From: an uncultured Eubacteriales bacterium
GTDB lineage: Bacteria; Bacillota; Clostridia; Christensenellales; UBA1242
NCBI GenBank assembly: GCA_948971535.1
Contig: CARFEX010000008.1
Coordinates: forward strand, 1 to 15,777
DNA: 15,777 bases
Direction: 5' to 3'
The position numbers were made by a program, and so were the translations under genes. Of this stretch, positions 13,201 to 15,777 are shown piece after piece. The notes beneath the pieces were generated by a model that saw only the letters and a list, made by a program, of their open reading frames with translations, ran no database searches and had not been told where the DNA came from. Numbering within the stretch: position 1 is the stretch's first letter; the number at the start of each line of letters is the position of its first letter.

Positions 13201-15605
13201 TAAGTAATAGCTTCGCTACCAAAGGTAATTTTTATATTCTTTCTGCATTCGCTTTTATGCTCTTCTGATACTGAGTTATTTGCATATACCTCTACTTGAC
13301 GAGAAGAAATTGTCCACTCAGAAGGCGCAATATAACTTTCAACGAGAAAATATCTATAAAAAGTTACCTCTTCTGCATTTTCATCAAGACCTGTAAAGCT
13401 CACAAGAACAATACTATATCCTTGACTATTTGTTACAAGGCGAGGTTTTTCAGTTTGAGTAAACTGCAAAATTCCGCTTATATCTTTTGCATCTGCTACT
13501 ATGCTTGCAATAGAGCGATTTTTGAATGCTTGAAGCAATGTTTCATTTACACTGCCATCAGAGTTATAACCATCAAAGTCAAGATATCTAACTGCAATGT
13601 CTGCTTGTGCTTGATTTTTTTGTGCATTATCTTTGTTTGTAGAAAGTTTTAAGAAAATATTATAGCCTTTCTTAATCATTAAGTCAGACAATCCGTTTTG
13701 AGATAAAGATACCATTTGTAAAAGATTGTCATACATTTTGCCAGTTTCACTTCTCTTTGTTACAGCATTATTTTCGGTAGAGGCATCATAATTAACATTA
13801 CCTTCTGTAAGAGGAAGGAAAATATTAATTTCAAACTCTTTACTTGTTACGCCATTTTTATGGCAAACTTTATAAGTATCTAGTTTTGTTATTCCTATAG
13901 CTTCCCTTTTAAGAGTGTAGTCAAAAGCAACTTTAATTCCCCCCTCTACAACGTCCACAATACGCAATGCTGAGAACTCAACATTATTTGAAGTTGAATT
14001 TATATAAAGACCTTCCAAACTTTGTTGACCTTTAACAATAAACTCTTTTGTACCACTATTTGCATTGTTTGAAGCAAGATTTATTTTAGCCTCATCTTTA
14101 TCAATTTCTAAAGCTGAAACTGATTGATACAAATTGAACAATCCTGTTGTAGAGACTTCTTCGTTATCACATGAATTAAAAACAAGTTTAACATTACTAA
14201 GAGGATTTAATTGGCTCCAATTAGTTTTTATATAAATTTCGGTTGCATCAATGTCTTCGGTTGCTACAAAAATAGGTTGTTCTAAGTTAGGCTGTGTAAA
14301 TCTCAAAGTTGAAAATTTATAGTCGCCCTTCTTTTTGTATTGAATTTGAATTGTATTTTCATCAAATTTTATTTCTTGACCAAGAACATGTGGATACTCA
14401 ATATGTAATCTATATTTACCTTCGGCTTTGATAACTCCTGCAGGCAAAACTTTAACGTCAAACTTTTCGCCAAGTCCGTTCTCATAGAAAGAATATAAAC
14501 TTTGAACTTTATCTTCACCAAGCTCACCAAACTGACTTTCAACTTTAAGTTTTTCAACCCTTCTATAAGATGAAACCTTAAAGCTATAGCTAGAAACATT
14601 GTAATTGTATTCTTTGTAAGATATTTCAAAATTAGCATTAACAGTTAAATCCGCGTCATCTTTACCTTGTGCTACAAAATACTTGGTATTGCCAATTTGG
14701 ATACCGTTGCTGAGAATTGAAATTTGTTCTGTTGCAAAGCCATCAAGGGTTTTAACAACTGGCTTAATGTCAAACAAATTCTCAGTTGGAAAACTTAATG
14801 CTATTGTCGAAAGTTTTTTGTTTGGTATAATTGTATTTGAAACAAGTTCAATTTCACTACCTTCTTCTAGACTTGCGAAACCTGAAGTACCATTGCCATA
14901 CACATATTCCATACTCAAACTAGATGTATCAATTTTGTCTATAACATCAAGTTCTATATCAGTGAAAACTTGGTTGTTGAATTTTGAGTATGCTCTAACA
15001 GTAACTTTGTTTTGAAGATAAGTATCTTTTATTTCAATTGTTCCATTATCAATAATGACATTATTTCTATCAGTGTCGTCTGCATAATCCCAAACAACAT
15101 CTGTTCTTTTTGTATTAAGAGTTTTTGTAAATGAAATAAGTTTGTCTTTATCAAGAGTTATTGTCTCGCCTCTAACAGCGAAATCATTTCTCTTTCCATT
15201 TATGTCTTTGTTGGTATTTTTTGACATCTGTGTAACTTCACCATGAACATACACTGTCACATTTTCTGTTACACTGCCCTCTTTGGATTTGATAGATACA
15301 GTTGCAGTGCCTTCAACTTCCCCAGCAGTAAGCGTGATAATATTTCTTGAAATGACCGAATTGTAAACAGCCTTTACAGAAACAATATCCTCTTGTGAGG
15401 AATTGACTACAACTTCTTTACTATCAGAACCAATTACTTCCGCTTCAAAGGAAATGCTATTGTCTTTGTCATCGTCAAGAACAACAATTTCCTGATAGCT
15501 ATCACCATAAAGTTTTATGCTAACATTGCTACCTCCGCATGCAGAAAGTAATAGCCCACCGAGTGCTATAAAAATTCCAAGGATACCAACAAATATCTTT
15601 TTCAT
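1..15605 (-). CDS. Giant GLUG-repeat surface lipoprotein, C terminus beyond window
   Basis: This is one continuous frame of at least 5,201 codons without an in-frame stop; it is partial because the stop lies beyond base 1. The start is ATG at 15605-15603, chosen because it follows a strong AAGGAGG and opens a textbook lipoprotein signal peptide (MKKIFVGILG..., lipobox LSAC with Cys23). Visible order: Ig-like domain, long beta-rich region, GLUG module A, second Ig-like domain, another beta-rich region, GLUG modules B-F, then a distinct C-terminal region. GLUG motifs are known from bacterial surface and secreted proteins, including some adhesins and IgA-protease relatives; their function is mostly unknown. 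The protein is Asn/Ser/Thr rich with few Cys and Trp. No catalytic motif and no LPXTG sorting signal were seen in the visible part. The likely role is a long lipid-anchored surface fibre or adhesin, which is inference. It is apparently the first gene of its transcript, with its own promoter. An intact frame over 15.6 kb of AT-rich DNA argues for selection and against a pseudogene. Confidence 0.96.
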   Translation of the reverse strand, partial: MKKIFVGILGIFIALGGLLLSACGGSNVSIKLYGDSYQEIVVLDDDKDNSISFEAEVIGSDSKEVVVNSSQEDIVSVKAVYNSVISRNIITLTAGEVEGTATVSIKSKEGSVTENVTVYVHGEVTQMSKNTNKDINGKRNDFAVRGETITLDKDKLISFTKTLNTKRTDVVWDYADDTDRNNVIIDNGTIEIKDTYLQNKVTVRAYSKFNNQVFTDIELDVIDKIDTSSLSMEYVYGNGTSGFASLEEGSEIELVSNTIIPNKKLSTIALSFPTENLFDIKPVVKTLDGFATEQISILSNGIQIGNTKYFVAQGKDDADLTVNANFEISYKEYNYNVSSYSFKVSSYRRVEKLKVESQFGELGEDKVQSLYSFYENGLGEKFDVKVLPAGVIKAEGKYRLHIEYPHVLGQEIKFDENTIQIQYKKKGDYKFSTLRFTQPNLEQPIFVATEDIDATEIYIKTNWSQLNPLSNVKLVFNSCDNEEVSTTGLFNLYQSVSALEIDKDEAKINLASNNANSGTKEFIVKGQQSLEGLYINSTSNNVEFSALRIVDVVEGGIKVAFDYTLKREAIGITKLDTYKVCHKNGVTSKEFEINIFLPLTEGNVNYDASTENNAVTKRSETGKMYDNLLQMVSLSQNGLSDLMIKKGYNIFLKLSTNKDNAQKNQAQADIAVRYLDFDGYNSDGSVNETLLQAFKNRSIASIVADAKDISGILQFTQTEKPRLVTNSQGYSIVLVSFTGLDENAEEVTFYRYFLVESYIAPSEWTISSRQVEVYANNSVSEEHKSECRKNIKITFGSEAITYRDLKYFRFILGGEELTPDNLEQVTFADKSFAIEHIDIQPTYMTFDIVGQDTKGASFLSKDLTIAYQYDENHKYLYLANTLNIKIINADRIENVVWSNENKDGIYFELSDEGVADEPKVLIFSTTPTNAKNNKLRYYLTNNLGIENDYLSFTQLESNGLVQLKAKAGNSGYLYVLPEDAIYDGEIKYYVGGNNDEQSLALSQLGIIVENGKTGYDILMDNAYFVNNSQKNVYLKDLIVKIKVTVANGANFDQAYRIYNANQFNAIQKDKYYVVMNNIALNETYVKLNEFNGGIMGYNENVTVILDNNNFASINNGTIKDISFAGNVNSEGFIVDTNNGRLSNVTIDVNVKNNSYSCSVLTGNGAVGTNNGEIENLRVLGLQINNGIDVGGLAGINNGTIKSSRVEFYSFEGGTNTFTSSGNVGALVGLANLGSRIENSFAYNYALQNDNTSKVLFGSKIGAIVGAIVSEDAVRTGNVTINKSFAVVNEENPIGNGTGTINSSYTAYYQDNEYKVNYLNKKDSDFLFPSDDGFKVYVNGKDNAHLKDVYQDEAVLNIDAYALQELSEKFDNGKSELYKSLSLGDDAAIIFYFDVQTNTTLSSSEKIELDRFNTINVSDLFKNNNVGSEKIVVLSDNASVISVNGNQLKVNGIGEVTLSVYSKHDFSKNRTISVKVLNTISSLKAYRTFAGTTIEIGENYPLQRGKDSVIEYGYSKSRITLGNQANTFNFVENRDLTVSYSTNLSSQVGEKVEYQTSGNNTVIISAGQNSVNTKLSAVPYLTSSGLDELNQKLKEMFAKEISIEPFDGTIKIVGSADKVSMTPSTSGYLKAVMTSSKSDDRLLPEITFEGTKLQANESTNLNSDAESGSQTYTYSYNQSKRISVQADWKRTFDEKTNLYNFEYDFVFSVAQEYKTQVSFDQEYNVVLKTQTENVSEEFDLALTTQQFTNLDISNYVIKDSYYPSGENAIHYTTSERNVSTIAPGQSSVLKVNVNPNFAYYDYMTLDYSGAGVPNALRLSYLKAVKAKNEVDIEYIRDLDTPVETDISHMRVTPTADTKNKQNGNLYFRISADEAIEKNEDIVITIKFFTNSKAEPIGSVNYYLTVSYLQNAQVTVNGLTDTFIAKGETAKVQIVIDANEQVDLSNVTIENAEDGITRSNAVLVENQDKLRKYYEFYLKADVNAKTKDDSPLEVIVKVTKKESNVTQVKEAKAIVRVVDLRIDKDNINIFGSEDDNFTTHVGLEEAFVLNYNFMPDVYSYDTSDSESINAVKDLEEKRDELASKGYLNLSNSAYNYTINCDKDGRPIALRDRVEFYNTESGQWNSIYASENQTYMNPYDKVAISGGELSDEYIKPLVFRGLNTTEEAAPIRMRVKTVVNLAGTIYDYIKEFNVNVTEYTDEDAPKVIKTEEDFLAIKEAGEAENYILMNNLVLTNYTPFDTTKIDSFDGNGYSITIESFNVRPQNTTTLNLALFNKVKSNTTLKNIIVNIFEAGQILVDIEEYTSINVAGFAIANSGIITNCGVVTFDNQGSYNSDTKYGIKVTYVKGIGTGTPQYIAPGSKWTSRVAGFVLDNENGASITNSFVGDDSVNIIDTTRDRDGNLVYTREYQNENFNVIAQGDISGFVLNNNGSISASHAKNIGIENQSNLSSLNTAGFALSNTGKIITSYIEGVKLDIDGHDAYTRVDSSIKSKLGIVAGFVYSNTENGVIQDSYSNILISNQEEETSSFLASGFVYINDGLLKNCYSASQIENLKYSQMNFSGVDANGNLMTRDGRYENCYYYNSEFVTNENSDQSTESNYHTGAGQLKNVSIADNFYGFSISNKDNQSIWKMTAEGIKLVETELLTISHRYYNVIEKDETTDIETYNLPYARLYIQGGKINSAYGTVVNPIIIRNAQEFKAVTGTTKSTSIAKYLKNNQISGVYRLVSDIDLHELLGEGEDELLLPSSSKTFTGILYGNGFTISNLEITSGERVFSYGLFSSIEKNSKLEVDIEDEYNNYLHATSLTPMILNLNLTASNVVNNKASVVGALAGYVSDSIITNVSVRFNDGSQVEGLNMVGGLIGFAFKNNEISNISIEGGKIIADKYQPTTLTAESLISFRNTLNNGLRGLISDKNQTQINEIMALVANQSFAGSVIGYADMFRPEQLNGYYSNIDYQTQSGKVKTGDSSQSSSGLGFNITSVRTSGSIFVQAGVAGGLFGLTGSKTHVRDAQLEVSGTSNSNNTYILATSLYAGGIIGQSFGSLSQLVATHTKDIQTSINSNLSEYYAKGNTTVERGALDIFSYRSTSRYSQKYIGGLVGLASSGALFNSYSDINVIGLDAEFAGGLIGGIKIDNKNINPYTVNIGGDKNISTRYLLNEVYSSGDVRAKARINTSDRYSAGGLVGIIETPSEVMFYVTNSVNYFSLYNYHEGRAYSDIELGIYGTENANSGNLSSEKINVFSFIGAYGNGAQEGKNYYSFNIMTELSFTDNGQQDAVHRETIGAFQYYMRGKNKIYANMTPDKALSDWLNSKVEGDKSPVFEIQSPYTYTDIKVGRNYTQSAFLKSNVWDNDNWLHDLDSLYPTIRYADLKNNTLYLDTFNIDSILKIMKNNPDVHVTVRGAVNEQSPDSTDVRDVDLRGKELDISNFAGTLTGIENSKISLILDKPMFENLGAGANITNLNIKFAPSKNETNTLFAANNGFNGAFVNGQAIENNFSNLKIHITGALQLGNNGSGQTGNNFGILASTMQNTNVEGITISSDVSTTLLTINGQGVGGTTNNSENRDSDNETSMNVGLIAGHAEQTSTIHKTNVSNINFDFKEGTTIFNIANNPNECGKLNAGAYFGLVESRGDSTSNTAPQAFRVMLNDTGNYKMAVSGGFENIVLGGMIGTFNGSEVISNIGTNTKNNIEISNNTSSNICIGGLIGTIGVDGENNHVSNVSLMSSQSGALVKNNLHIAEVDGANMKNLYFGGLVGESKNSVSVIDIKAYNTMTKGSEVYSSEREKGVLNLDNLKVNPTFLSDTDKIIVSESVYYGGLIGKTLSANISKILTDFTRPESQDNINLHVFATKNAYVGGLVGQSENNISISGNFNVTDSYYVETLKSSRATTTQEDVMYIGGLVGKSKTASVEGVDNIGNLIKYTGHIFSNTTTAYLGGIIGYSDTNINIQKTAFGGTIRVLNGKTYIGGTIGYINCVDTKLIIQDNYNYGDVYVADNITAAITFGGVFGLLNSPDNISTDSPNNSTITNNYSLVTFNSKQVVQDDGDINAMFGTKANASELINKANNYYNHGVALCSDDFATDVGYASAYIGYYSKGYKDISEESVSEYKMIEKIKSAVGGTFDTGHKLSPEYINTSSQFEYKKDDNEENKTLKLNDKIIKYPENGVFYAVFSSDLSLANSSLSQIELKNIAIIGDSHSVTAENLESSFIEKISGYSYVSSLNLAVNMTAVVNEEVNQNVGGLVGTVSGGHIYAVGISGNIEVENVTGENITSNVAGLVANFDGNATVRNSYSVANILYRAGGQTQDSTTKAWEGDKGTASAFVGTKTSGNVDIYNSFAGGRVTSYIDANLSAFSQGAFNIKNSYTYTSLDWNDHTTADKDISHADKNSLTVFGSAKLKNSCYDNSAVEGVNVGNGKAFSEISKVISNNGWKQENNLFNYGYPVRYMFKYLAPSSLYSRVEDETNSDKTRGVTEYIYTQLSVEDTYKVKDNNQSDYSYGIPNASVFNKMIGTSGAKYSNYVLLNDIDYLRTALNKGTTLSLGANELDGNGKTIHNFQTTLFKSLKGNDENNKKIIRNLRVTNDNNDGDLQGPSLATSITGNVTLSNMTFSGFRNNVTNGGGGGGIVNMVSGSGNTMSAITNMIHVKGATEYIGGFIGYATGSVTLSYCANYGNIDNEGTNDGNIAGGLIGYVPSQNTSDIIITNSYNAGSVISGYTTNESKYYYSGGLVGRSEGGLSIRDSYNSGIVKAGNKSVGNGKVSYAGGIIGKGVSGSIENCFNEGSIEALGVNPGVEVTSEAVTGASDKYTFIGKKTTHMKVGKHDVHLKSDNLIQHFKVTFSLIGTKNVQAFGIGYVGSIECSNNDSVAKVNNNGFMFNEPQDLGTYELGNFNDNVLALQQDDTDNRSPKDNDDTLRVTNYKIRLSDKFSKEDAYTGINDYAATANGSGDGHDHTNKNFDIMFLPNMGRVYFENDKVNSKYDITFDPAKEINQMAVDKYGIGVNYLFKLPYQYYVNFAAECGGYTFGIAGLAFRQELLYLNMKDKPQYTSLIEQMEKGYLTEKTLDSKLNKDTIYNKKSNTRNTKTADDSKMKSIAGKNYYLVNEDNSSRVFSAGTNIYTVDLKCFDYGVYDKKFYSIENAMFCGEEVDCHVLDIIPPSKEDKDTTIKIIFSILADLSKAINNSENNFTCKIKFKYQNEIEFDASG
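1236..2195 (-). repeat. GLUG repeat module F, last array in the window
   Basis: Residues about 4471-4790. The entry has 'NYVLLNDIDYL' and 'ELDGNGKTIHNF'. Four clean cores follow (IGGFIG, AGGLIG, SGGLVG, AGGIIG) with the usual strand-like companions (SYCANYGNI, NSYNAGSV, DSYNSGIV, NCFNEGSI). Six consecutive glycines at residues 4617-4622 occupy the place of one core, just before 'IVNMVSGSGN'. No W...YP exit is seen; the array passes directly into the C-terminal region. Confidence 0.83.
1740..1757 (-). repeat. 9-base tandem duplication encoding six glycines
   Basis: On the minus strand GGTGGCGGA occurs twice in direct succession, encoding Gly 4617-4622 within GLUG module F. It is the only such glycine run I saw in the protein. 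The exact duplication suggests a recent slippage or an expansion of a glycine pair of a GLUG core. Confidence 0.9.
2196..3185 (-). repeat. GLUG repeat module E, short and degenerate
   Basis: Residues about 4141-4470. The entry-like segment is 'GVFYAVFSSDLSL ... ELKNIAIIGDSHSV', with 'IGDSHS' where other modules have 'DGNG'. One clean core (VGGLVGTVSGGHI) is followed by degenerate ones (VAGLVANFDGNATV, ASAFVGTKTSGNV, SAFSQGAFNIKNS). The exit is clear: G-W4429-KQENNLFNYGY-P4441. The decay of the glycine positions suggests relaxed constraint or a structural cap at this place in the stalk. Confidence 0.72.
3186..5495 (-). repeat. GLUG repeat module D, the longest array
   Basis: Residues about 3371-4140. 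About eleven GLUG-type cores can be read, among them VGLIAG, LGGMIG, IGGLIG, FGGLVG, YGGLIG, VGGLVG, IGGLVG, LGGIIG, IGGTIG and FGGVFG, spaced roughly 35-70 residues apart. The entry is weaker than in B, C and F ('DIDL' is absent; 'VDLRGKELDISNFAG ... TGIENSKISL' stands in its place). The array ends in a region with Tyr-rich 'NNYYNHGV' and 'GYASAYIGYYSKGY'. Spacing varies, so this is a protein repeat and not a DNA tandem repeat. Confidence 0.8.
5496..7565 (-). repeat. GLUG repeat module C
   Basis: Residues about 2681-3370. This module has the most typical layout: entry 'GTVVNPIIIRNAQEFKAV', 'VYRLVSDIDL', 'FTGILYGNGFTISNLEI' and 'YGLFSSI'. Then come about eight GLUG cores (VGALAG, VGGLIG, AGSVIG, AGGLFG, AGGIIG, IGGLVG, AGGLIG, AGGLVG). 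The exit motif is W3349-DNDN-W3354, then YPTI from residue 3362. In related proteins this W...YP segment usually ends an array, so C is probably one complete folding unit. Confidence 0.85.
7566..8999 (-). repeat. GLUG repeat module B, [AS]-G-F variant
   Basis: Residues about 2203-2680. The entry is clear: KVIKTEEDFLAIKEAGE, then NYILMNNLVLTNY and FDGNGYSITI. The repeats differ from the rest of the protein: instead of GG-L-x-G the core is [AS]-G-F-[AV]-x-x-N-x-G-x-I, seen six times (AGFAIANSG, AGFVLDNENG, SGFVLNNNG, AGFALSNTG, AGFVYSNTENG, SGFVYINDG). The second glycine of the usual GG pair is kept while the first becomes Ala or Ser. The module closes near 'SIWKMTAEGIKL'. Confidence 0.78.
9000..11174 (-). 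other. Central beta-rich region between GLUG modules A and B, unassigned
   Basis: Residues about 1478-2202 have no GLUG motif. Sequence such as 'YPLQRGKDSVIEYGYSKS', 'FEYDFVFSVAQEYKTQVSF', 'YYLTVSYLQNAQVTVNG' and 'EAKAIVRVVDLRIDKDNI' reads as consecutive beta-sandwich domains of about 80-120 residues. A short charged helix-like stretch (AVKDLEEKRDELASKG) lies near residue 2075. I do not recognise a catalytic or binding motif. The region ends at the entry motif of module B. Confidence 0.5.
11175..11402 (-). other. Second Ig-like (Big-2-like) domain
   Basis: Residues about 1402-1477, shortly after module A. Features of the Big-2 pattern are visible: 'INVSDLFKNN', then 'VVLSDNASVISVNGNQLKVNGIGEVTL' in pieces (S-x-N-x-x-V-x-S-V-x-G-x-x-L-x-V-x-G-x-G), ending 'RTISVKVLN'. 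This is a closer match to the family than the N-terminal domain. It probably acts as a structural spacer between the first GLUG array and the following beta-rich region. Confidence 0.65.
11691..12443 (-). repeat. GLUG repeat module A
   Basis: Residues about 1055-1305. The module opens with an entry motif (AYRIYNANQFNAI ... YYVVMNNIAL) that matches the 'x-x-x-F-x-A-I ... Y-x-L-x-N-D-I-x-L' start seen before many GLUG arrays. Then come NNG-x-I units (FASINNGTIKDISF, GTNNGEIENL, GINNGTIKSS) and GLUG cores NGAVG, VGGLAG, VGALVG and IGAIVG. The repeated alternation of glycine turn and short strand suggests a parallel beta-helix. The module is separated from the other five by about 900 residues. 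Confidence 0.8.
12444..15257 (-). other. Long beta-rich N-terminal region of the giant lipoprotein, unassigned
   Basis: Residues about 117-1054 carry no GLUG motif. The sequence alternates hydrophobic and polar residues in short runs with many Asn, Asp, Ser and Tyr, typical of strings of beta-sandwich domains. Recurring phrases such as 'KLKVESQFGELGEDK', 'IKVAFDYTLKREAIGITK' and 'YIAPSEWTISSRQVEVYANN' look like domain boundaries, but I could not assign a family. Diverged Ig-like or fibronectin-like repeats are the likeliest explanation. No transmembrane segment or coiled coil was noticed. Confidence 0.5.
15258..15524 (-). other. N-terminal bacterial Ig-like (Big-2-like) domain
   Basis: Residues about 28-116, directly after the lipid-anchor Cys. 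The pattern fits the Big-2 type: a strand opening near LYGDSYQEIVVL, a central 'SSQEDIVSVKA' resembling the family's S-x-D-x-x-V-x-V core, and a closing 'G-x-A-T-V-S-I ... V-T-V-Y-V' strand pair. Such domains are beta-sandwiches common as spacers or stalk units in bacterial surface proteins. Assignment is by pattern only; a fibronectin-like or other sandwich fold is possible. Confidence 0.6.
15537..15605 (-). other. Lipoprotein (type II) signal peptide with lipobox LSAC
   Basis: Residues 1-23 have a short positive n-region (Lys2, Lys3), an uninterrupted hydrophobic core of Ile, Phe, Val, Leu, Gly and Ala (residues 4-20), and the lipobox L20-S21-A22-C23 followed by Gly-Gly-Ser. In this family of signals, Lgt attaches diacylglycerol to the Cys and Lsp cleaves before it, so the mature protein would begin at Cys23 and be held at the outer face of the cytoplasmic membrane. 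There is no Asp at position +2; in Gram-negative bacteria that residue would signal inner-membrane retention. Confidence 0.95.
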
Positions 15606-15609
15606 TTTT

Positions 15610-15616
15610 CCTCCTT
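15610..15616 (-). promoter_or_regulatory. Shine-Dalgarno site AAGGAGG
   Basis: AAGGAGG on the minus strand lies four bases (AAAA) before the ATG at 15605. It is a near-perfect match to the anti-Shine-Dalgarno sequence, with a slightly short spacer. It fixes the start of the giant gene: no competing in-frame ATG, GTG or TTG with a comparable site was seen nearby. Confidence 0.9.
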
Positions 15617-15691
15617 GTTTAATATTTGCAAATGCCTCAAATAATAAACATAAATTTTACATATTTCGTATCATAATTAATACTTGTAAAA

Positions 15692-15720
15692 ATTATACTT
15701 TTTATATATTTTTTTGTCAA
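15692..15720 (-). promoter_or_regulatory. Consensus sigma-70/SigA promoter
   Basis: Read on the minus strand, TTGACA (15720-15715) and TATAAT (15697-15692) are both perfect consensus hexamers separated by exactly 17 bases. The expected transcription start is an A near 15685, giving a leader of about 80 bases before the ATG. The bases upstream of the -35 are almost pure A/T and could serve as an UP element. No operator-like inverted repeat overlaps the hexamers, so strong, largely unregulated transcription is suggested, but regulation by a factor with an unrecognised site cannot be excluded. Confidence 0.88.
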
Positions 15721-15777
15721 ATAAAATAATAATTAAATAAAATATAAAAGCGAAATTAAATCAATATTTTTTAATAT

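Larger units (their letters stand above)
15606..15777 (-). other. Upstream region: 5' leader and AT-rich spacer
   Basis: These 172 bases hold the promoter, the untranslated leader (about 15606-15685) and, beyond the -35, 57 bases of almost pure A/T with no recognisable gene end or terminator. The leader has a 10-base perfect palindrome, ATTTGCAAAT (15624-15633), and a five-codon ATG-to-TAA frame (15657-15674) lacking a ribosome site. I saw no riboswitch fold or T-rich terminator hairpin. The neighbouring gene upstream lies outside the window. Confidence 0.75.

Noticed and set aside
13296..13652. Plus-strand ORF of 118 codons, Cys/Ile/Phe-rich
   Set aside because: It lies wholly within the giant minus-strand gene and has the composition of an antisense shadow; no start signals.
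14369..15015. Small ORFs on both strands near the N-terminal region
   Set aside because: All overlap the continuous lipoprotein frame and lack ribosome sites or recognisable domains.
15624..15633. Palindrome ATTTGCAAAT in the leader as an operator
   Set aside because: It is short, A/T-dominated and downstream of the promoter; could be chance, so not called as a regulatory site.
15657..15674. Five-codon upstream ORF in the leader (ATG to TAA)
   Set aside because: No Shine-Dalgarno precedes it and the codons show no attenuation pattern; expected by chance in AT-rich leader.

Overview
The window is almost entirely one gene. A single uninterrupted reading frame on the minus strand starts at an ATG at 15605-15603 and is still open at base 1. 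It covers at least 5,201 codons, and its stop codon lies outside the window. I read the frame from start to edge by hand and checked its phase at several places (near 15600, 9960, 6000, 5550, 2300, 1750, 800 and 3); it stays in register with no stop. The short ORFs on either strand inside it are shadows.

The organism looks like an AT-rich, probably monoderm bacterium of the Bacillota (Clostridia- or Bacilli-like, possibly an uncultured gut lineage). The evidence is a full-consensus sigma-70/SigA promoter (TTGACA-17-TATAAT), a strong AAGGAGG Shine-Dalgarno and a classical lipoprotein signal peptide. The promoter and Shine-Dalgarno argue against Bacteroidota, whose housekeeping promoters differ and whose genes often lack this ribosome site. 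The tryptophans I checked are TGG and no in-frame TGA occurs, so there is no sign of a recoded TGA. Species cannot be named.

The product is a giant exported lipoprotein with a lipobox Cys at residue 23. From N to C terminus it reads: signal peptide; a bacterial Ig-like (Big-2-like) domain (about 28-116); about 940 residues of unassigned beta-rich sequence; GLUG module A (1055-1305); a second Ig-like domain (about 1402-1477); about 725 residues of unassigned beta-rich sequence; five consecutive GLUG modules B-F (about 2203-4790); and a distinct, GLUG-free C-terminal region (about 4791 to beyond 5201) that runs off the window. About 36 GLUG-type motifs (GG-[LIVF]-x-G and variants) can be counted by eye. 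Several modules begin with an entry motif of the type 'Y-x-L-x-N-D-I-D-L ... D-G-N-G-x-T-I' and some end with a 'W ... YP' exit motif.

Inferred picture: the lipid anchor holds the N terminus at the membrane, the Ig-like and GLUG modules (probably beta-helical) form a very long stalk, and the unique C-terminal region could be the far tip. Adhesion or ligand binding is plausible from the family, but no substrate can be named.

The rightmost 172 bases are the gene's promoter, leader and upstream AT-rich spacer. No RNA gene, mobile element or CRISPR array was seen.
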